Shown here piece by piece: positions 31,201 through 36,451 of a stretch of DNA of 64,000 nucleotides. The number at the start of each line of letters is the position of its first letter. The first letter of the stretch is position 1. This stretch comes from CBDFGQ01 sp965247295 (GTDB taxonomy: Bacteria; Chloroflexota; Dehalococcoidia; Lucifugimonadales; JAGWBF01), in the NCBI GenBank assembly GCA_965247295.1, contig CBDFGQ010000007.1:1-64000 (forward strand). The letters are read 5' to 3'. Under the pieces are notes generated by a model, which was given only the letters and a program-made list of their open reading frames with translations, had not been told where the DNA came from and searched no databases. The position numbers and the translations under genes were made by a program.

Positions 31201-33018
31201 GCCAGCGTCGCCGTCAGCGCCACCGACGTGCCGGCGGACGTTGCCGACTTTTTGTACTCCTTCGACTGTGATGGAGACGGCGTGCGAGAGGTCGAGCCAC
31301 AGGCGGGTAGCTCCACAACCTGCTCCTTCCCCGATGGACCCGCCACAGTCACTGTCGCAGTCCAGGTGGACGACCAGGATGGCGGTATCAGCGCCGGAAA
31401 TGTGAGCGTCACGGTGAATAACCTGGTTCCCATCGTAACGAGCGTCTCCGCCGACCCCACCTCTGGAAACGAGCCGCTGATCAGTACCATCACCGTTCTC
31501 GCCACAGATGTGGCAGCGGACGTTACCAAGCTCCAGTACTCCTTCGACTGCGACGCCGATGGCAACTTTGAGATAGGACCCCAGGACACTCCTGTCGCCG
31601 TGTGTACCTACCCAGATGGGCCGGCCGAAGTTACCACCGGCGTACTTGTAGACGACCAGGACGGCGGAGTTGCTTCGGGCGACGCGGCGGTCACGGTAGA
31701 CAACGTTGACCCCACGGTGCAGCCCATCGACGACCAGACCGCTGATGAGGGTGATACCGTTGACTTCAACATCGAGTTCGTTGACGTCGGCCCCGAGGAT
31801 ACGATCAACGTTACCGTTGACTGGGGCGATGATACGGATGAAGATGAAGTCGAGGGCGCCGTCAGTCCCCTGACCGTAGAGCACGTTTACGCCGACGACG
31901 GAACCTTTACCGTCTCCATAGGTGTGGCCGATGATGATGAGGGGGTAGGTAGCGGAGATGCCACGGTCACAGTGAGCGACGTCGCCCCCGTAGTCGAAGT
32001 GGGGCCAGACCAGACGGGATTTACCGAGCAAACCATCACCGTCACCGCTATATTCACCGACCCGGGCACCCTCGACACCCACACGGCAACCATCGACTGG
32101 GGCGATGGCACCGTAGAGCCGGCCGACGTCGATGAAGACGAGGGCTCAGGAACGGTAGAAGGTGAACACGAGTACCTTATTGCCGGGGCCTTTCCCGTTG
32201 CTATAAGCGTCATCGACGATAAGGGACCGGTGGGTACCGGCAGCCTTCAGGTCCTGGTCCTAGTGAGCGTTGCCGTTCTAGAGGGACTCGAGGTAAGCGA
32301 CTTTAGCCTGTCGACCACCACTCCCGTACCGCCGGAAACGGTGACGGCACAGTTTACCCTCTTCAACGACACGGACATCCCCATTGCTCCAATAATAGAC
32401 TTGCTGGTGAACGGGGTACTACCACCAGAGACCACCTTCACCGACTTCGTGCTGCTTCCTGGGGAATTCAGACAGCTTCAGCACACCATAACCCGGTGGG
32501 AGCCCGGTATCTATGCGGTGCAGATGTTCGACCAGGTGCTCACTTTTACCATTGCCGCACCCGCTATGGCGCTGTCGAACCTATCTGTAACGCCACAGCT
32601 GGCCGGCCCACGCGGCACTGTATTGATCAGTGTGGACGCGACCAACGTCGGAGGCGTCGCCGGTAGATTCAACGTGGACCTCAAGGTGGATGGCAGCAGC
32701 CAGGTACGCAGGATCAGATTGGTGCCCGGAGACAGTGCTACCGTGGTCCGGTTCGTCAGGATACCGCGTTTCCCGCCGTCCAGTGGCCCGTCCAGCCCCG
32801 GCGACCACAGGGTGAGGGTCGGTAAGCTCAAAGGATCTTACGAGGTGGCCGAACCCGAATTAGTGACCCCCGTGAGCACCACGTCCGATGTTAATCCGCA
32901 GACGACGAGGGCTGCCACTGCCACTGGCCAGCCACTGGATGTTATCCCTGGCGGACAGATCCGACTCGGTGCGGGATCAATCACCCTGAGCATACCGGTA
33001 AGAGCTCCGGGTGGGTAA
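13276..33018 (+). CDS. Giant repeat surface protein, segment 3 (6,580 residues of Ig/Fn3-like, cohesin-like and PKD domains)
   Basis: Uninterrupted 6,580 codons. It opens in mid-module (sense begins near 13,217). Three cohesin-like domains follow at ~13,670-14,950 (LDFNTGDLEVLNVTPGS; LLDFDPQTLRVVGI; FLVSTGDLVIDG). Modules of subfamily one (WRVxARDxALNT) span 15,480-25,660 with Cys modules 3-6 at ~17,620, 21,630, 23,990 and 25,700. Nine modules of subfamily two (WHVRAVDGAGNT, TLEIATGDQPATGSF) span 26,600-29,700. A cohesin-like domain lies at 30,180-30,600, a classic PKD domain (WDFGDGATD, HVYDSAGSFTVTLTVTD) at 30,600-30,870, PKD-like domains to 32,270 and two CARDB-like domains to 32,830. No catalytic motif is visible. 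About 107 TGD tripeptides were counted by hand, the last near 30,525. Confidence 0.85.
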   Translation: MIARDRALNTAESTPLFLSFTVDTQDPVVPQLVNPRDLEFLLTRTPLFDWDPSPITGDVFEYRLHVVVTGGNLVIGPYALDVLVSADTTQFQVTTGDPLAIVDPTTSYQWRVIGEDRALNTSSSESRAFTLLQAQVDLRLKSDSTFVGVGTVFTGDIVVEPNGQPVSTVGAFLDFNTGDLEVLNVTPGSTLEKVLPTVLFDNIAGTVDFNATTLGAPPTGDFVLAEVTFRARKPKGLEQLTTVRFSETFPRRTEAQAQQLFLTRFLSSADFTVLSPAVDLRLGLQLDGLPPKFDNFDSFAFARREIFRVPVRVEVEVEPGARGVSTVDALLDFDPQTLRVVGIAPTGDGALTLFPTPRSNNQFGTIDIAGSATGVPPTGDFVLAVVTFQTLKATQTLNVGFHEEFPRPSGAKFSGAPILKDLIGFPVEMALELRLNEFEAPFDADVTLVMRPNGNRVTAVDAFLVSTGDLVIDGLAQAAGSPFERVIRSEFDPTTGTADFSSTTFGAPPVGEFDLAVLDVTITTTGGRMDFRKVFPELGKRSDASFRGDPIPQDRLRLTGVDLVAVPPGTLPNLQRTTGDLENIPTFQWEPPVVRPAAGIKLFRVAVTGSGRDPGLSSADGVITGVQNQVVTFPLFRVAVTGSGRDAGLSSAAGIITGETNQVGTFRCFDFAGQVPCFVGGRFNIDVVTSGDFRLSSPLASGDYLITVTPVDNLDQVGVFTAFQFTVPAGALQEKAPRLLSPIGLINDATPRFGWSVATGDRVSYRLQVKSTTGPFGLDVVVRTSDPPVTEFQVIRGLPDDTYKWRVVATDVAGDAAIPATGDFEVDTTSPGRPVLVAPADNVFLNTSTPTLKWAPTTTDVFDYQLVVTRGDLAAGPFDIRVVLSGDVTQFTVPTVDALLDGRYRWRVTARDEAQNPIETVTRTFTVDTLAPGAPGLVSPSDLAFLNTRTPIFDWDAATGDVFEYVLQVTSGDIENGPYDIQKRVGRITTRFQVPVGDSLATGDPSVVYQWRVVARDRSLNTVSSETRNFTLDTIPPGAPALESPEPSESINTPIPVLDWAPSAGDVFDYVVRVTSGNINVGPFDIDVVVPASNTRFQVPGVDALAAGDPRTAYRWRVTARDRALNTAPSSVGEFTLDTIPPVAPAPVAPADDAFLNTSTPLFDWAPSPSTVDVFGYRLQVVLSGDDFNTGTLLINEVLTGDITQFKATVILADAAYRWRVIAREAAVNTAASAVRTFSVDIVAPAAPALVSPADGAFLSTNRPLFDWQTSPSADVFTYLLQVVLSGDDLRIGPYVRQVITSADKTQFQPLAALADAAYRWRVVARDRALNTSTSDVTRTFTVDTVAPAPPALVAPPDRAFLNVSRPTFDWAPSPSTGDVFDYRLLVTSGDFRAGPFALDVVTTANSTQFQATGDLADAPYRWKVIAGDQALNTDDSVVRSFKVDTIAPAAPAALIQTGDTESLKSEFQWSRVTDPAPNAPGTTGDGSGLDFYNVLITGLRTVVATADDVCPGGICRFTSPVDLPPGAYVIEVTAVDQASNEGLPATTDFTAGLRSKPQNLRVIEPVLVDPVLGGAVNKATPTFKWTRPLELPLAGFATYQKTITGDVLTTPVTLLPFTPFTGDKFSVQCFNEAGILITTGPACITALSTGDQTQLRVLRVNGAGVPDGTHLLGVRVVDVEGRPGPTAEVIFTVDTTAPGAPGLDFPATGEFINTDTPTFDWDASTGDVFGYRLQVASGDIDAVPFDINVVLTGDVTEFQVPTGDALAHAATYQWRIIARDRALNISTSDVRTFTVDIVPPNPPAALIAPVTGDFLNTSTPAFKWKAASPSDVFATGDVNDYVLQVALSGDDLRAGPYALETVVGTGDALGGEFQETGDLATGDPRVVYQWRVVARDKALNTAASQTRAFTVDTIAPVEPGVIFPATADFISTTTPAFAWGPSPSTADVFGYRLQVTSGDINTGPYDIEVVLTGDVTEFEVPTGDALAHAETYQWRVIARDRALNTSTSDVRTFTVDIVPPSPPAALISPATGDFLNIRTPFFDWTAAPPRDVFASGDELTYLLQIVVSGDDPRTGPYALERVVPGDKTEFQTTVPLTGDTFITGDRYQWRVVARDLALNTASSQTRAFTVDTIAPVAPALALPEDNAFISTATPTLDWAPSPSIGDVLGYRVQVVVSGDAFAPGKLVLDKVLTGDIITQFRVPVTGALPTGDPRVAYQWRMIVRDRASNTSDSVPRRFTVDVIPPQPPAALVSPEDGEFINTSTPTFDWGGSPSTADVFTYRLQVVVTGGNLVIGPYALDVVISGDPLATRFRSRSVLADGAYQWRVVARDRALNTAASQTKSFTFTVDTVAPEAATLQAPDPLAFINTRTPLFDWDPSPSTGDVFGYRLQVIPAGASFIGSSLVLDELLTGDITQFQVPVGKALATGDPNRVYLWRVIARDRATNTTSSLVRTFILDTIPPRAPVLVAPATGDAFNDSTPFLDWITRVRLAPGCRVDRPSDYRVQVASAGNVDTGPYAVDVVVPLSPSEFQITGDLADDVYDWRVIARDQARNTGASSVGRFTLDTTPPGAPVLVVPATGDFLNTSTPLFDWGASVGVKEYLLLVVNSGDSFAKGPLVVRAVITAPATQFQVPTGDALADGAYRWRVVARDALLNIASSDPRTFTLDTVAPAAPALTAPVKGDFLSTSTPRFDWQASATKADVVAYLLQVVVTGDDIISGDDINIGPYALDVVITGDPLATSFQVTGDLADAPYGWRVVARDRALNTASSSVRIFKLDNLQPTIPGALTEIATGDELVEVFTWLRSNDPAPQAGTGDGSGVRLYSVVITGPVDTADAVADNECDSATNLCRFVTQGELVPGTYTIRVTAVDLATNKSGVASIVGFRSGPPGVVENLTVTGDRVRPVFEDQALGATVNTGNPQFRWSPPETLPSGLTTYQVTIISGDTPVIGPAPFTGDDFTVQCFNAAGDLINEGAACATGGALAASAEIQLTAVTTVPTGTHTINVRVIEGNGRPADQAVDLVFSVDTTAPSARVLVSPAVDEFLNTTTPTFDWTGDASIAAEGVFKRVFGYRVQVVRSGDPFTLGNLVIHEVITGDITQFQVTSGDALATGDPDRTYRWRLIARDRALNTASSAVQTFTVDVIPPQPSTGLVSPKKDDLINGRTPLFRWNASPSTADVNDYVLLVTTGDIDRGPFALDVAVAGGASVSQFKTTGDLSDGRYTWRVLARDRALNTGNTADSIFRLDATAPGAPRLVSPENRALLRKESIPPDFDWRASTGDVVGYRLQVTSRDVLRPPFDVIDLVITGDNTRFKLTGDVADGLYRWRVIARDEAGNLATSRIRRFRVDVRPPGAPVLTGESPADGEFLNAGRLDAKGRVVFDWNRSTGDEFKRDVFDYLLQVVVSGDDLNTGPFVVEVPRRDPISQFPIFLADNAYRWRVIARDVALNTASSVVRTFTMDTLRPAAPVLTSLSDGVFLNTGSLTFDWDASTTPADVVEYRLLVVVSGDDIVAGPFVLDVVIPVTGDTLFPVTDDLSDRSYRWRVVAVDRALNTGASVARTFFVDTLRPPTPGALTEVTAGDELVRVFTWERSIDGRRATATTGDESGTDFYNVVISGPLNFRFRTGDTDVLCPGDICRFVTPELIPGAYTFTVNAIDRAGNRSAFDATLAFRAGPASAVADLRVVDPVFLDEITLVGTVNTPNPTFRWTRPEELPALGLADYIVAIVSDTTQILPVTSFRDSDTFSVECFNVAGDQIASGGICILALETGDEIQITVEGAALPAGVLDGSHTLQVRVVGTGDVAPRTPVVLAFVVDTTPPAPPVLVAPADGAFINTTNATFDWDASTGDVFGYRLRVTSGDIETGDVVLDLLLTGDATEFQVTGDLATGDPDIVYQWRVISRDQAVNTASSEADTFTLDTIAPAAPAALVAPEDSSFSSDTTPLFDWLASAPSTADTFDYRLVVVVSGDDFKSGPLALDVVVKTGDPLVTEFQVTGDLVDNTYRWRVEARDRALNTGASVVRSFTVDTIPPAAPALVFPVPGDLFNTGDVKFDWAASTSVDVVTYRLQVQARSGDAFNVQEPFALDVVITTGEPPLTITEFKATGDLPDTTYRWRVVAEDRALNTASSTTPDFRVDTIQPLTPESIREVTTADEQVEIFTWPGSKDPVPLTGTTGDESGVASYNVQITGPQDVDSTVLHTTCTLNSTGDLGSIGDNCRLQTPELIPGFYVIQVTPVDVAGNIGVAATADFRSGPLVVVRNLKVFNPVFVEAGGDGLRQLGGTVNLQNPDFRWSPPEPEKLLIFGTLNTYEVAITADDLPRSFTVTNFFRSECFKGTGDTLIGQGIECIEVPGTSDEIQIALQLSLPDGTHRLGVRVIAVTGDQGEIVRTGSLIRLPFTVDTTPPNVTDLSKPSPDEDDTPTLTWTTVDEHSDVVAFHRVHIESEVFIDVTVPPAPELVSPEDELFSGTADMTRTFAWAPVIDDISAGAGLTYTFELASGDQPTTGSFVNPIFFTGDVPNVPVTSGDRLVITADVPEDKFPKVFDEYFWHVRSVDRAGNIGDFSKPFSFTLGLDTEPPGKPSLIIPPLGFLADDTTPEFVWSEVTDDISGVRSFNLELRFAEDNSIVFTADDIRETRFTIPDDKALKLTGNYIWRVTAVDRARNVGPTSDPSTFSLVDDATPPASPTLVEPADGSVVADNLRPTLKWSEVTTQVRDDGTVEAEKSRIGLTYGVQLSRSSTGDFSAPLVDISGLVSTQLVLSVDLSGGTFSWRVRATDGQDNVGEFSDFVTFVIPEDTVAPSAPKPVLPATGDQVGPRATFIWTQVTDPSGVTYLLEIATGDTGDQPATGSFVTPVFTAGDIPDDAIKSGDTFVIRFTLSSGDVTTGGHVWHVRAVDGAGNTGDFSSVRPFSVTGDTTGDVTPPPAPVLVGPPDAVTTSDTTPTFAWSRVIDDLIGVERYILEIAAGDQLVTGAYVNPVFTGDIPDTGDAGVIEFTLSTADALATGDYTWHVQAVDGTGNGSRFSEPFSITIDTVAPRAPVLLAPSSGDSGDDGTPTFIWRQVTGDQTQLTYTLEIATGDQPATGSFVNPVFSTGDIADTPVTGDEILFTLPDDSALALGDHVWRVVAVDKAGNTGDSGRSPFTVVADVTPPSAPTLVSPIGGATGDDPTPIFTWTRVADPSSVTYTLEVATGDQPATGSFVNPVFSTGDIPDVVVAGTGGQVQFTLPVALATGDYIWHVRAVDRSPAVNTGDFSSTADFTVLPDTTPPGVPVLKSPATGDSFDDTTPTFVWSAVTGDISGVTYTLEISFQALNFASLVFSRNAIKDENPTTTGDIDFTLPLTDSLLPGTYIWHVRAVDGAGNTGDFSSSGDFTVVGDTTPPAAPDLIAPATGDIAVTARPTFQWTQVTDPSGVTYRLQVSRSTTGDFRSLLIDEGDIEITSFKLQTQLPGGSLSWRAVAVDGAGNTADSDFNILRVLGTPQGLTMEFPFQVGTADVAYTPTLRWQLVAPVVTGALSYEVSLDHEPFRSIGTGDLKGGDIAHTADSITFGPHHIFQVRAVTGSRFRGGIATLFFSDSVAQGGPAPTTAPLASTITVPNGDFLPLGEHIIQVSGADRLLNTGDPKDAQLSFNVFQLAMSLQPPSQTVVNPGDTASLSVRIEPRGLTVNGAEVSIDFDSRLTFAGVVAQAGATITEVRNAFDAARNVGTADFKASFGKISGTDVLDFATVQFNTPTAFTPAGTNVLLVTTGDRRTTGLLDREVVPAVLRAATVSVNAPPIADAGDPQAALVGETLTFNGGGSTDSDGTIAGFVWDFGDGATDTGLETTHVYDSAGSFTVTLTVTDDVGATATDTLTATITPSVFLNLPPTANAGPDVTAEEGVTVTLNGGSSIDPEGFALTVNWTQTIGSSVSLSAATTLTPAFVASDNGIFGFQLTVTDFGGLTATDSVVVTVTNVAPTITNVAADPSPLDEGQTASVAVSATDVPADVADFLYSFDCDGDGVREVEPQAGSSTTCSFPDGPATVTVAVQVDDQDGGISAGNVSVTVNNLVPIVTSVSADPTSGNEPLISTITVLATDVAADVTKLQYSFDCDADGNFEIGPQDTPVAVCTYPDGPAEVTTGVLVDDQDGGVASGDAAVTVDNVDPTVQPIDDQTADEGDTVDFNIEFVDVGPEDTINVTVDWGDDTDEDEVEGAVSPLTVEHVYADDGTFTVSIGVADDDEGVGSGDATVTVSDVAPVVEVGPDQTGFTEQTITVTAIFTDPGTLDTHTATIDWGDGTVEPADVDEDEGSGTVEGEHEYLIAGAFPVAISVIDDKGPVGTGSLQVLVLVSVAVLEGLEVSDFSLSTTTPVPPETVTAQFTLFNDTDIPIAPIIDLLVNGVLPPETTFTDFVLLPGEFRQLQHTITRWEPGIYAVQMFDQVLTFTIAAPAMALSNLSVTPQLAGPRGTVLISVDATNVGGVAGRFNVDLKVDGSSQVRRIRLVPGDSATVVRFVRIPRFPPSSGPSSPGDHRVRVGKLKGSYEVAEPELVTPVSTTSDVNPQTTRAATATGQPLDVIPGGQIRLGAGSITLSIPVRAPGG
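15079..15276 (+). repeat. Perfect-period 99-bp tandem duplication (two units)
   Basis: Units 15,079-15,177 and 15,178-15,276 encode LFRVAVTGSGRDPGLSSADG... and LFRVAVTGSGRDAGLSSAAG.... Each is 33 residues, in frame, and they differ at only a few bases, mostly in the second half. This is the most recent-looking local duplication in the gene. Confidence 0.85.
18367..19677 (+). repeat. Two-module block duplication (654 bp and 657 bp)
   Basis: Blocks 18,367-19,020 and 19,021-19,677 each contain one GDVFGYRLQV module followed by one SGDDxRxGPYALE module, in the same order, with shared distinctive stretches (VPTGDALAHA, STSDVRTFTVDIVPP, PPAALI). The similarity extends to synonymous positions, so the two-module block was copied as a unit. 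Confidence 0.75.
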
Positions 33019-35521
33019 ACTGTTGGAGGTGCTCAAAGGCACGGCGGAAGGGGACGCGGCCTCCAGCACCTTTGAGTTCCTGGACCTGATCACCAAGGAG
33101 ACCAGAAGGGACCTGAGCGCGGACGATCCAAGGGTCGGCAGGTTAGGAGTCTCGTTAAAGGCCGGCCTGGAAGAGCTTCCGGAGGGTGTTAGCCTGGAGT
33201 CCACCATAAAGAAGGAGCTGACGGACGAGGAAAGGACAGGGGTCGAGTTGCTCGCCAGGGAACGGGGCAAGGTGGTGGCCAACGAGGCCGGCACGGTATC
33301 GGTTGTTACCACAAATTTGGATAACGAGACGGACATCAACCAGGCGACGATGACCATGAAGATTTCGGCCAACTGGGTGGACGCATATGGGGTCGAAAAT
33401 GTAATCATGAGCCACGTCTCCGATGACGGGGAGACGGAGTTTCTTAGCGCCGACTGTACCGGTCCCGACGATAAGAACGAGTACACCTGCGAAGCCACCA
33501 CCGATCAGGGTCTGTCCGAGTTCTCCTTGCTCGCCCTGGTGGACATCCCACCGGCATTCGCGGCCAGGGACCTGGTCATCGAGCCCACATCCCTGGAGCC
33601 CGGCGAGACTGTAAAAATCACCGTTGACATAGTCAACGAGGGCGTGGAGGCTGGCTCCTTTAGCGCGATCCTCAAACTCAAAAAGGTGGAGGAGGGCGCA
33701 GGGCTGGAGGCCTTAGGCGTGCAGGAGATTACGCTGGCGGGCGGCGAGACGGGCCAGGTTACCTTCTTCATCCCCACCCAGGAAGCGGAAGAGGGGAACT
33801 TCGAGGTGGAGATCGAGGGGCGTGTCGGCGAGTTCCTGCGCGGTTCCTACAGTGTGTTCGAGAAGTTGGACCCAGCGGCGTTGACCTTCTCCGACTTGCG
33901 GATCACACCCACGGATGTCCTGCCGAATCAGCTCGTTACCATACGCATGCTGGTCCTGAATGCTGGCGATAAAGATGGCACGGTTGAAGTGGAGTTCAGG
34001 GTAAACGATGTGCTCTCCGAGATTCGGTTCGTCTCCGTGCCGGGGAACGGAGAGGTGGAGGCGCTGTTCGAGTTCGCTCCTCCTGCCGAGGGGACATTTA
34101 CTGCGGAGCTGATAGACGCTGAAGAACTGGTGCCACCCGTCAGGGGAGATTTCACTGCGACGGTACCGCTGGCGCCGGCCACTTTCATTCTGGAAAGGCC
34201 GGACATTTCGCCGCTAGAGGTGGAGCCCGGCGAGGAGTTGACCGTTACCGTTCAGTTTGCCAACTTCGGGGAGCAGCCCGGTATCATGGCCATAGCGATT
34301 CTGTTCAACGAAAAGCTGGTTGCTACCCAGGAGGTAACCCGCGACGCCCTGGTCAGCGCGCCCTTGACGTTCACGGTATCGGCCCCTGAAGAGCCCGGGG
34401 ATTATACCGTGACGCTGGAAGGTATCGTCCTTGTGGGCGATGCGGATGTCTTGCCTGCCGTAGGAGCATTCAAGGTTCTGGAGATAGAGGTACTCGAAGA
34501 GGTGGGAGAAGTAGTCGAGCGAGTGGCCCGGCTCAGGGTCCAGAGGCTCAGCGTCGCGCCTGATCCCGTGATCAGCGGCCAGCCCGTTGTGCTTAGCGTG
34601 ATTGTGGAGAATCCCGACGAGGTAAAAGGAACCCGTACGTTGACCATCGAGCTGGATGACGAGGTGATCGTTCCCGAGGTAGTGATTGCCCTTGGCCCAG
34701 GTGAGACGAAGACAGAGACGTTCACTTTCGATGCCCCCGTAGAAGTCGGCTTGCATACACTGCTGGTCGCCGGGATCGCCCGTGAGTTCAAGGTGATACA
34801 GGCACCGAAACGCCTGGCGCCGGCCGCCCTCAGCATGGTGTCGCCGCTTTCCGTTTCACCCAGGCGGCCGCAGCCTGGCGAGCTGGTGATTATCGTCGCC
34901 ACGATTAAAAACGTCGGCGATGAGGACGGGACCACCGACGTGCTTCTGAGGATCAGAGGACGTGTGGTAGACACACGGACAGTCCTGGTGCCTGGCCTTC
35001 AGCAGGTGCGGCTGAGGTTTGAGGTGCGGCGGGCCGATGCGGGTAGTTACGGCGTAGAGGTGGAGGCGGTGAGCGGAGTAGACGTTCCGCTGCTGACAGG
35101 TGCGTTCACCGTGGCAGCTCCTGCCGTCGCCAGACTGGCCGTGGTTCCGGAGACCCTCAAGGTTGATCCCGATACGGTTAACAGCGGCCAGCCGGTGACC
35201 ATATCCATAGATGTCCGCAATTCGGGCACTGCTCGAGGAAGCCGCACCGTGGTCTTCATCGTGGATGGGAATAAGGTGGAGGAGCGGGAGGTATTCCTCG
35301 AAGCGGGTGGCACAAGTACCGAGAGCCTCACTCTCGTGGAGCGGGGAATCGGGACGCATGTAGTCGCGGCCAATGGCGCCACCGCCGAGTTCGAAGTGAC
35401 GCGGCCAGTATCGCTCTCAGTTACCGTATGGCTGCTTGTTGTCTTTGGCTTACTTGTGGCAGGAATGGCAGCCCTTATATACCACCGGGCAGTCCGTGGT
35501 GGGTCGGTGGAAGGGACCTAG
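33011..35521 (+). CDS. Giant repeat surface protein, C-terminal segment (CARDB-like domains and membrane anchor)
   Basis: 836 residues. The GTG at 33,011 overlaps the preceding stop by 8 bp, so it could be a coupled separate gene. I favour a frameshift: removing one G of GGTGGG joins IPVRAPGG to KLLEVLKGTAEGD smoothly, and the segment has no signal peptide although it ends in a membrane anchor. Residues ~90-175 resemble the domain that precedes C-terminal sorting regions in archaeal/bacterial surface proteins (PGF-pre-PGF-like; weak call). Six CARDB-like domains follow (e.g. DLVIEPTSLEPGETVKITVD; LRITPTDVLPNQLVTIR), then VTVWLLVVFGLLVAGMAALI and a short basic tail. It contains no TGD motif, unlike the repeat half. 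Confidence 0.75.
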   Translation: MGKLLEVLKGTAEGDAASSTFEFLDLITKETRRDLSADDPRVGRLGVSLKAGLEELPEGVSLESTIKKELTDEERTGVELLARERGKVVANEAGTVSVVTTNLDNETDINQATMTMKISANWVDAYGVENVIMSHVSDDGETEFLSADCTGPDDKNEYTCEATTDQGLSEFSLLALVDIPPAFAARDLVIEPTSLEPGETVKITVDIVNEGVEAGSFSAILKLKKVEEGAGLEALGVQEITLAGGETGQVTFFIPTQEAEEGNFEVEIEGRVGEFLRGSYSVFEKLDPAALTFSDLRITPTDVLPNQLVTIRMLVLNAGDKDGTVEVEFRVNDVLSEIRFVSVPGNGEVEALFEFAPPAEGTFTAELIDAEELVPPVRGDFTATVPLAPATFILERPDISPLEVEPGEELTVTVQFANFGEQPGIMAIAILFNEKLVATQEVTRDALVSAPLTFTVSAPEEPGDYTVTLEGIVLVGDADVLPAVGAFKVLEIEVLEEVGEVVERVARLRVQRLSVAPDPVISGQPVVLSVIVENPDEVKGTRTLTIELDDEVIVPEVVIALGPGETKTETFTFDAPVEVGLHTLLVAGIAREFKVIQAPKRLAPAALSMVSPLSVSPRRPQPGELVIIVATIKNVGDEDGTTDVLLRIRGRVVDTRTVLVPGLQQVRLRFEVRRADAGSYGVEVEAVSGVDVPLLTGAFTVAAPAVARLAVVPETLKVDPDTVNSGQPVTISIDVRNSGTARGSRTVVFIVDGNKVEEREVFLEAGGTSTESLTLVERGIGTHVVAANGATAEFEVTRPVSLSVTVWLLVVFGLLVAGMAALIYHRAVRGGSVEGT

Positions 35522-35739
35522 GCGACGTACCTAAATCGTTGGATGAGAGGGTAGCGCGCGGGACGAGGGTGTGATGGGATGACGGGCGGTATCCTGACCC
35601 CAGCGCCGGCGAGTTGCGGACTCATGTTTTCGACATCTGACATGCGGCGATCCAATTTGGCCAGGGGGGTGTTTCATGCTGGCCCTCTGGAACCTCGCGG
35701 AAGTCGCGTCGTTACGCATGCTGGGAGAGTCATGGTGGG

Positions 35740-36363
35740 ATGAGGCTTGTACTAGTGCGCCATGGAGAAACCCCATGGAACAAAGAGGGGAGGTTCCAGG
35801 GTCAGAGCACGGTGGGCCTGAACCAGACAGGCGTTGCGCAGGCACGGCAGGTAGCCAAGGTCCTCATACCAATGAACCCCGATGCCCTGTATGCGAGTCC
35901 GTTGCCTAGGAGCCTCCTGACGGCCCAGGAGATTTCCAAGGCCCTCTCCATCGATACGGTACCCATAGAGGGGATCCAGGAAGTGAACCTGGGCGCTCTG
36001 GAGGGCATAACCGGCCGTGAGATGCGCACCCGGTACCGGGAGATATATTCGGCGTGGAGGAGAGACCCGTCCGAGGTTGTCTTCCCCGACGGTGAATCGA
36101 TGTGCCAGCTTCAGGAGAGGGCCTGGCACGCCGCTATGGAGCTGGAGAAAGCCCATCCCCATGGAGTGATTGTCGCAGTATCCCACAACTTCGCCATCCG
36201 CACTATTCTATGCCGGTTCCTGGGATTACCGCTTTCCAAGTTTCACCGGTTCAGGGTGGATCTGGCTTCGATAAGCATAATCCAGTCCAATGGTAGGTCC
36301 CGGCAGGTCCTCACCATTAACGACAGGTGCCACCTTGCTCATGATGAGCCGGAGACACCGTGA
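35740..36363 (+). CDS. Histidine phosphatase (phosphoglycerate mutase-like) family protein
   Basis: A 207-residue member of the histidine phosphatase branch containing GpmB, CobC and PhoE. The catalytic LVRHGETPWNKEGRFQG motif is at residues 5-21 (His of RHG is phosphorylated), the conserved Glu is in LGALEGITGREM (~residue 88), and the second catalytic His is in VSHNFAIRTILC. Family members dephosphorylate small phosphate esters or alpha-ribazole phosphate; the substrate here cannot be told. Start at ATG 35,740. It is followed 88 bp later by tilS in the same direction, so the two may be cotranscribed. The 218-bp gap upstream shows no gene or clear signal. Confidence 0.88.
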   Translation: MRLVLVRHGETPWNKEGRFQGQSTVGLNQTGVAQARQVAKVLIPMNPDALYASPLPRSLLTAQEISKALSIDTVPIEGIQEVNLGALEGITGREMRTRYREIYSAWRRDPSEVVFPDGESMCQLQERAWHAAMELEKAHPHGVIVAVSHNFAIRTILCRFLGLPLSKFHRFRVDLASISIIQSNGRSRQVLTINDRCHLAHDEPETP

Positions 36364-36451
36364 TTATACTCACCATCGGTCTTGGAACGGGCACCGCCAG
36401 ATGGCCCCCATGGAGTCGCCCAAGGCAGAGTAGGGCGGTCGCAGGACAGCC

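Larger units (their letters stand above)
8559..35521 (+). other. Giant surface-protein gene, whole extent (about 8,990 residues if four frameshifts are repaired)
   Basis: The run of 26,963 bp has one signal peptide at its start (TTG at 8559) and one transmembrane segment at its end. The four open segments join at positions where repeat alignment shows simple indels: about 10,347 (4 bp lost in a CAGC/GCCA tandem), about 13,136 (extra T in a TTT run), about 13,216 (extra C in a CCCC run) and about 33,013 (extra G in GGG). Restoring them gives one continuous protein in which each junction matches the sister repeats. Order of domains: signal peptide; cohesin-like domain; Ig/fibronectin-like modules with Cys modules; three cohesin-like domains; more modules; cohesin-like domain; PKD and PKD-like domains; eight CARDB-like domains; membrane anchor. 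A role in adhesion, cell-cell contact or sheath formation is inferred. Confidence 0.75.

Noticed and set aside
8559..35521. Diversity-generating retroelement acting on the repeat gene
   Set aside because: No reverse transcriptase, template repeat or adenine-biased variation was seen in the window.
33011..35521. C-terminal segment as a separate, translationally coupled gene
   Set aside because: Not excluded, but it has no signal peptide although it is extracellular by type and membrane-anchored, and removing a single G restores a smooth join.
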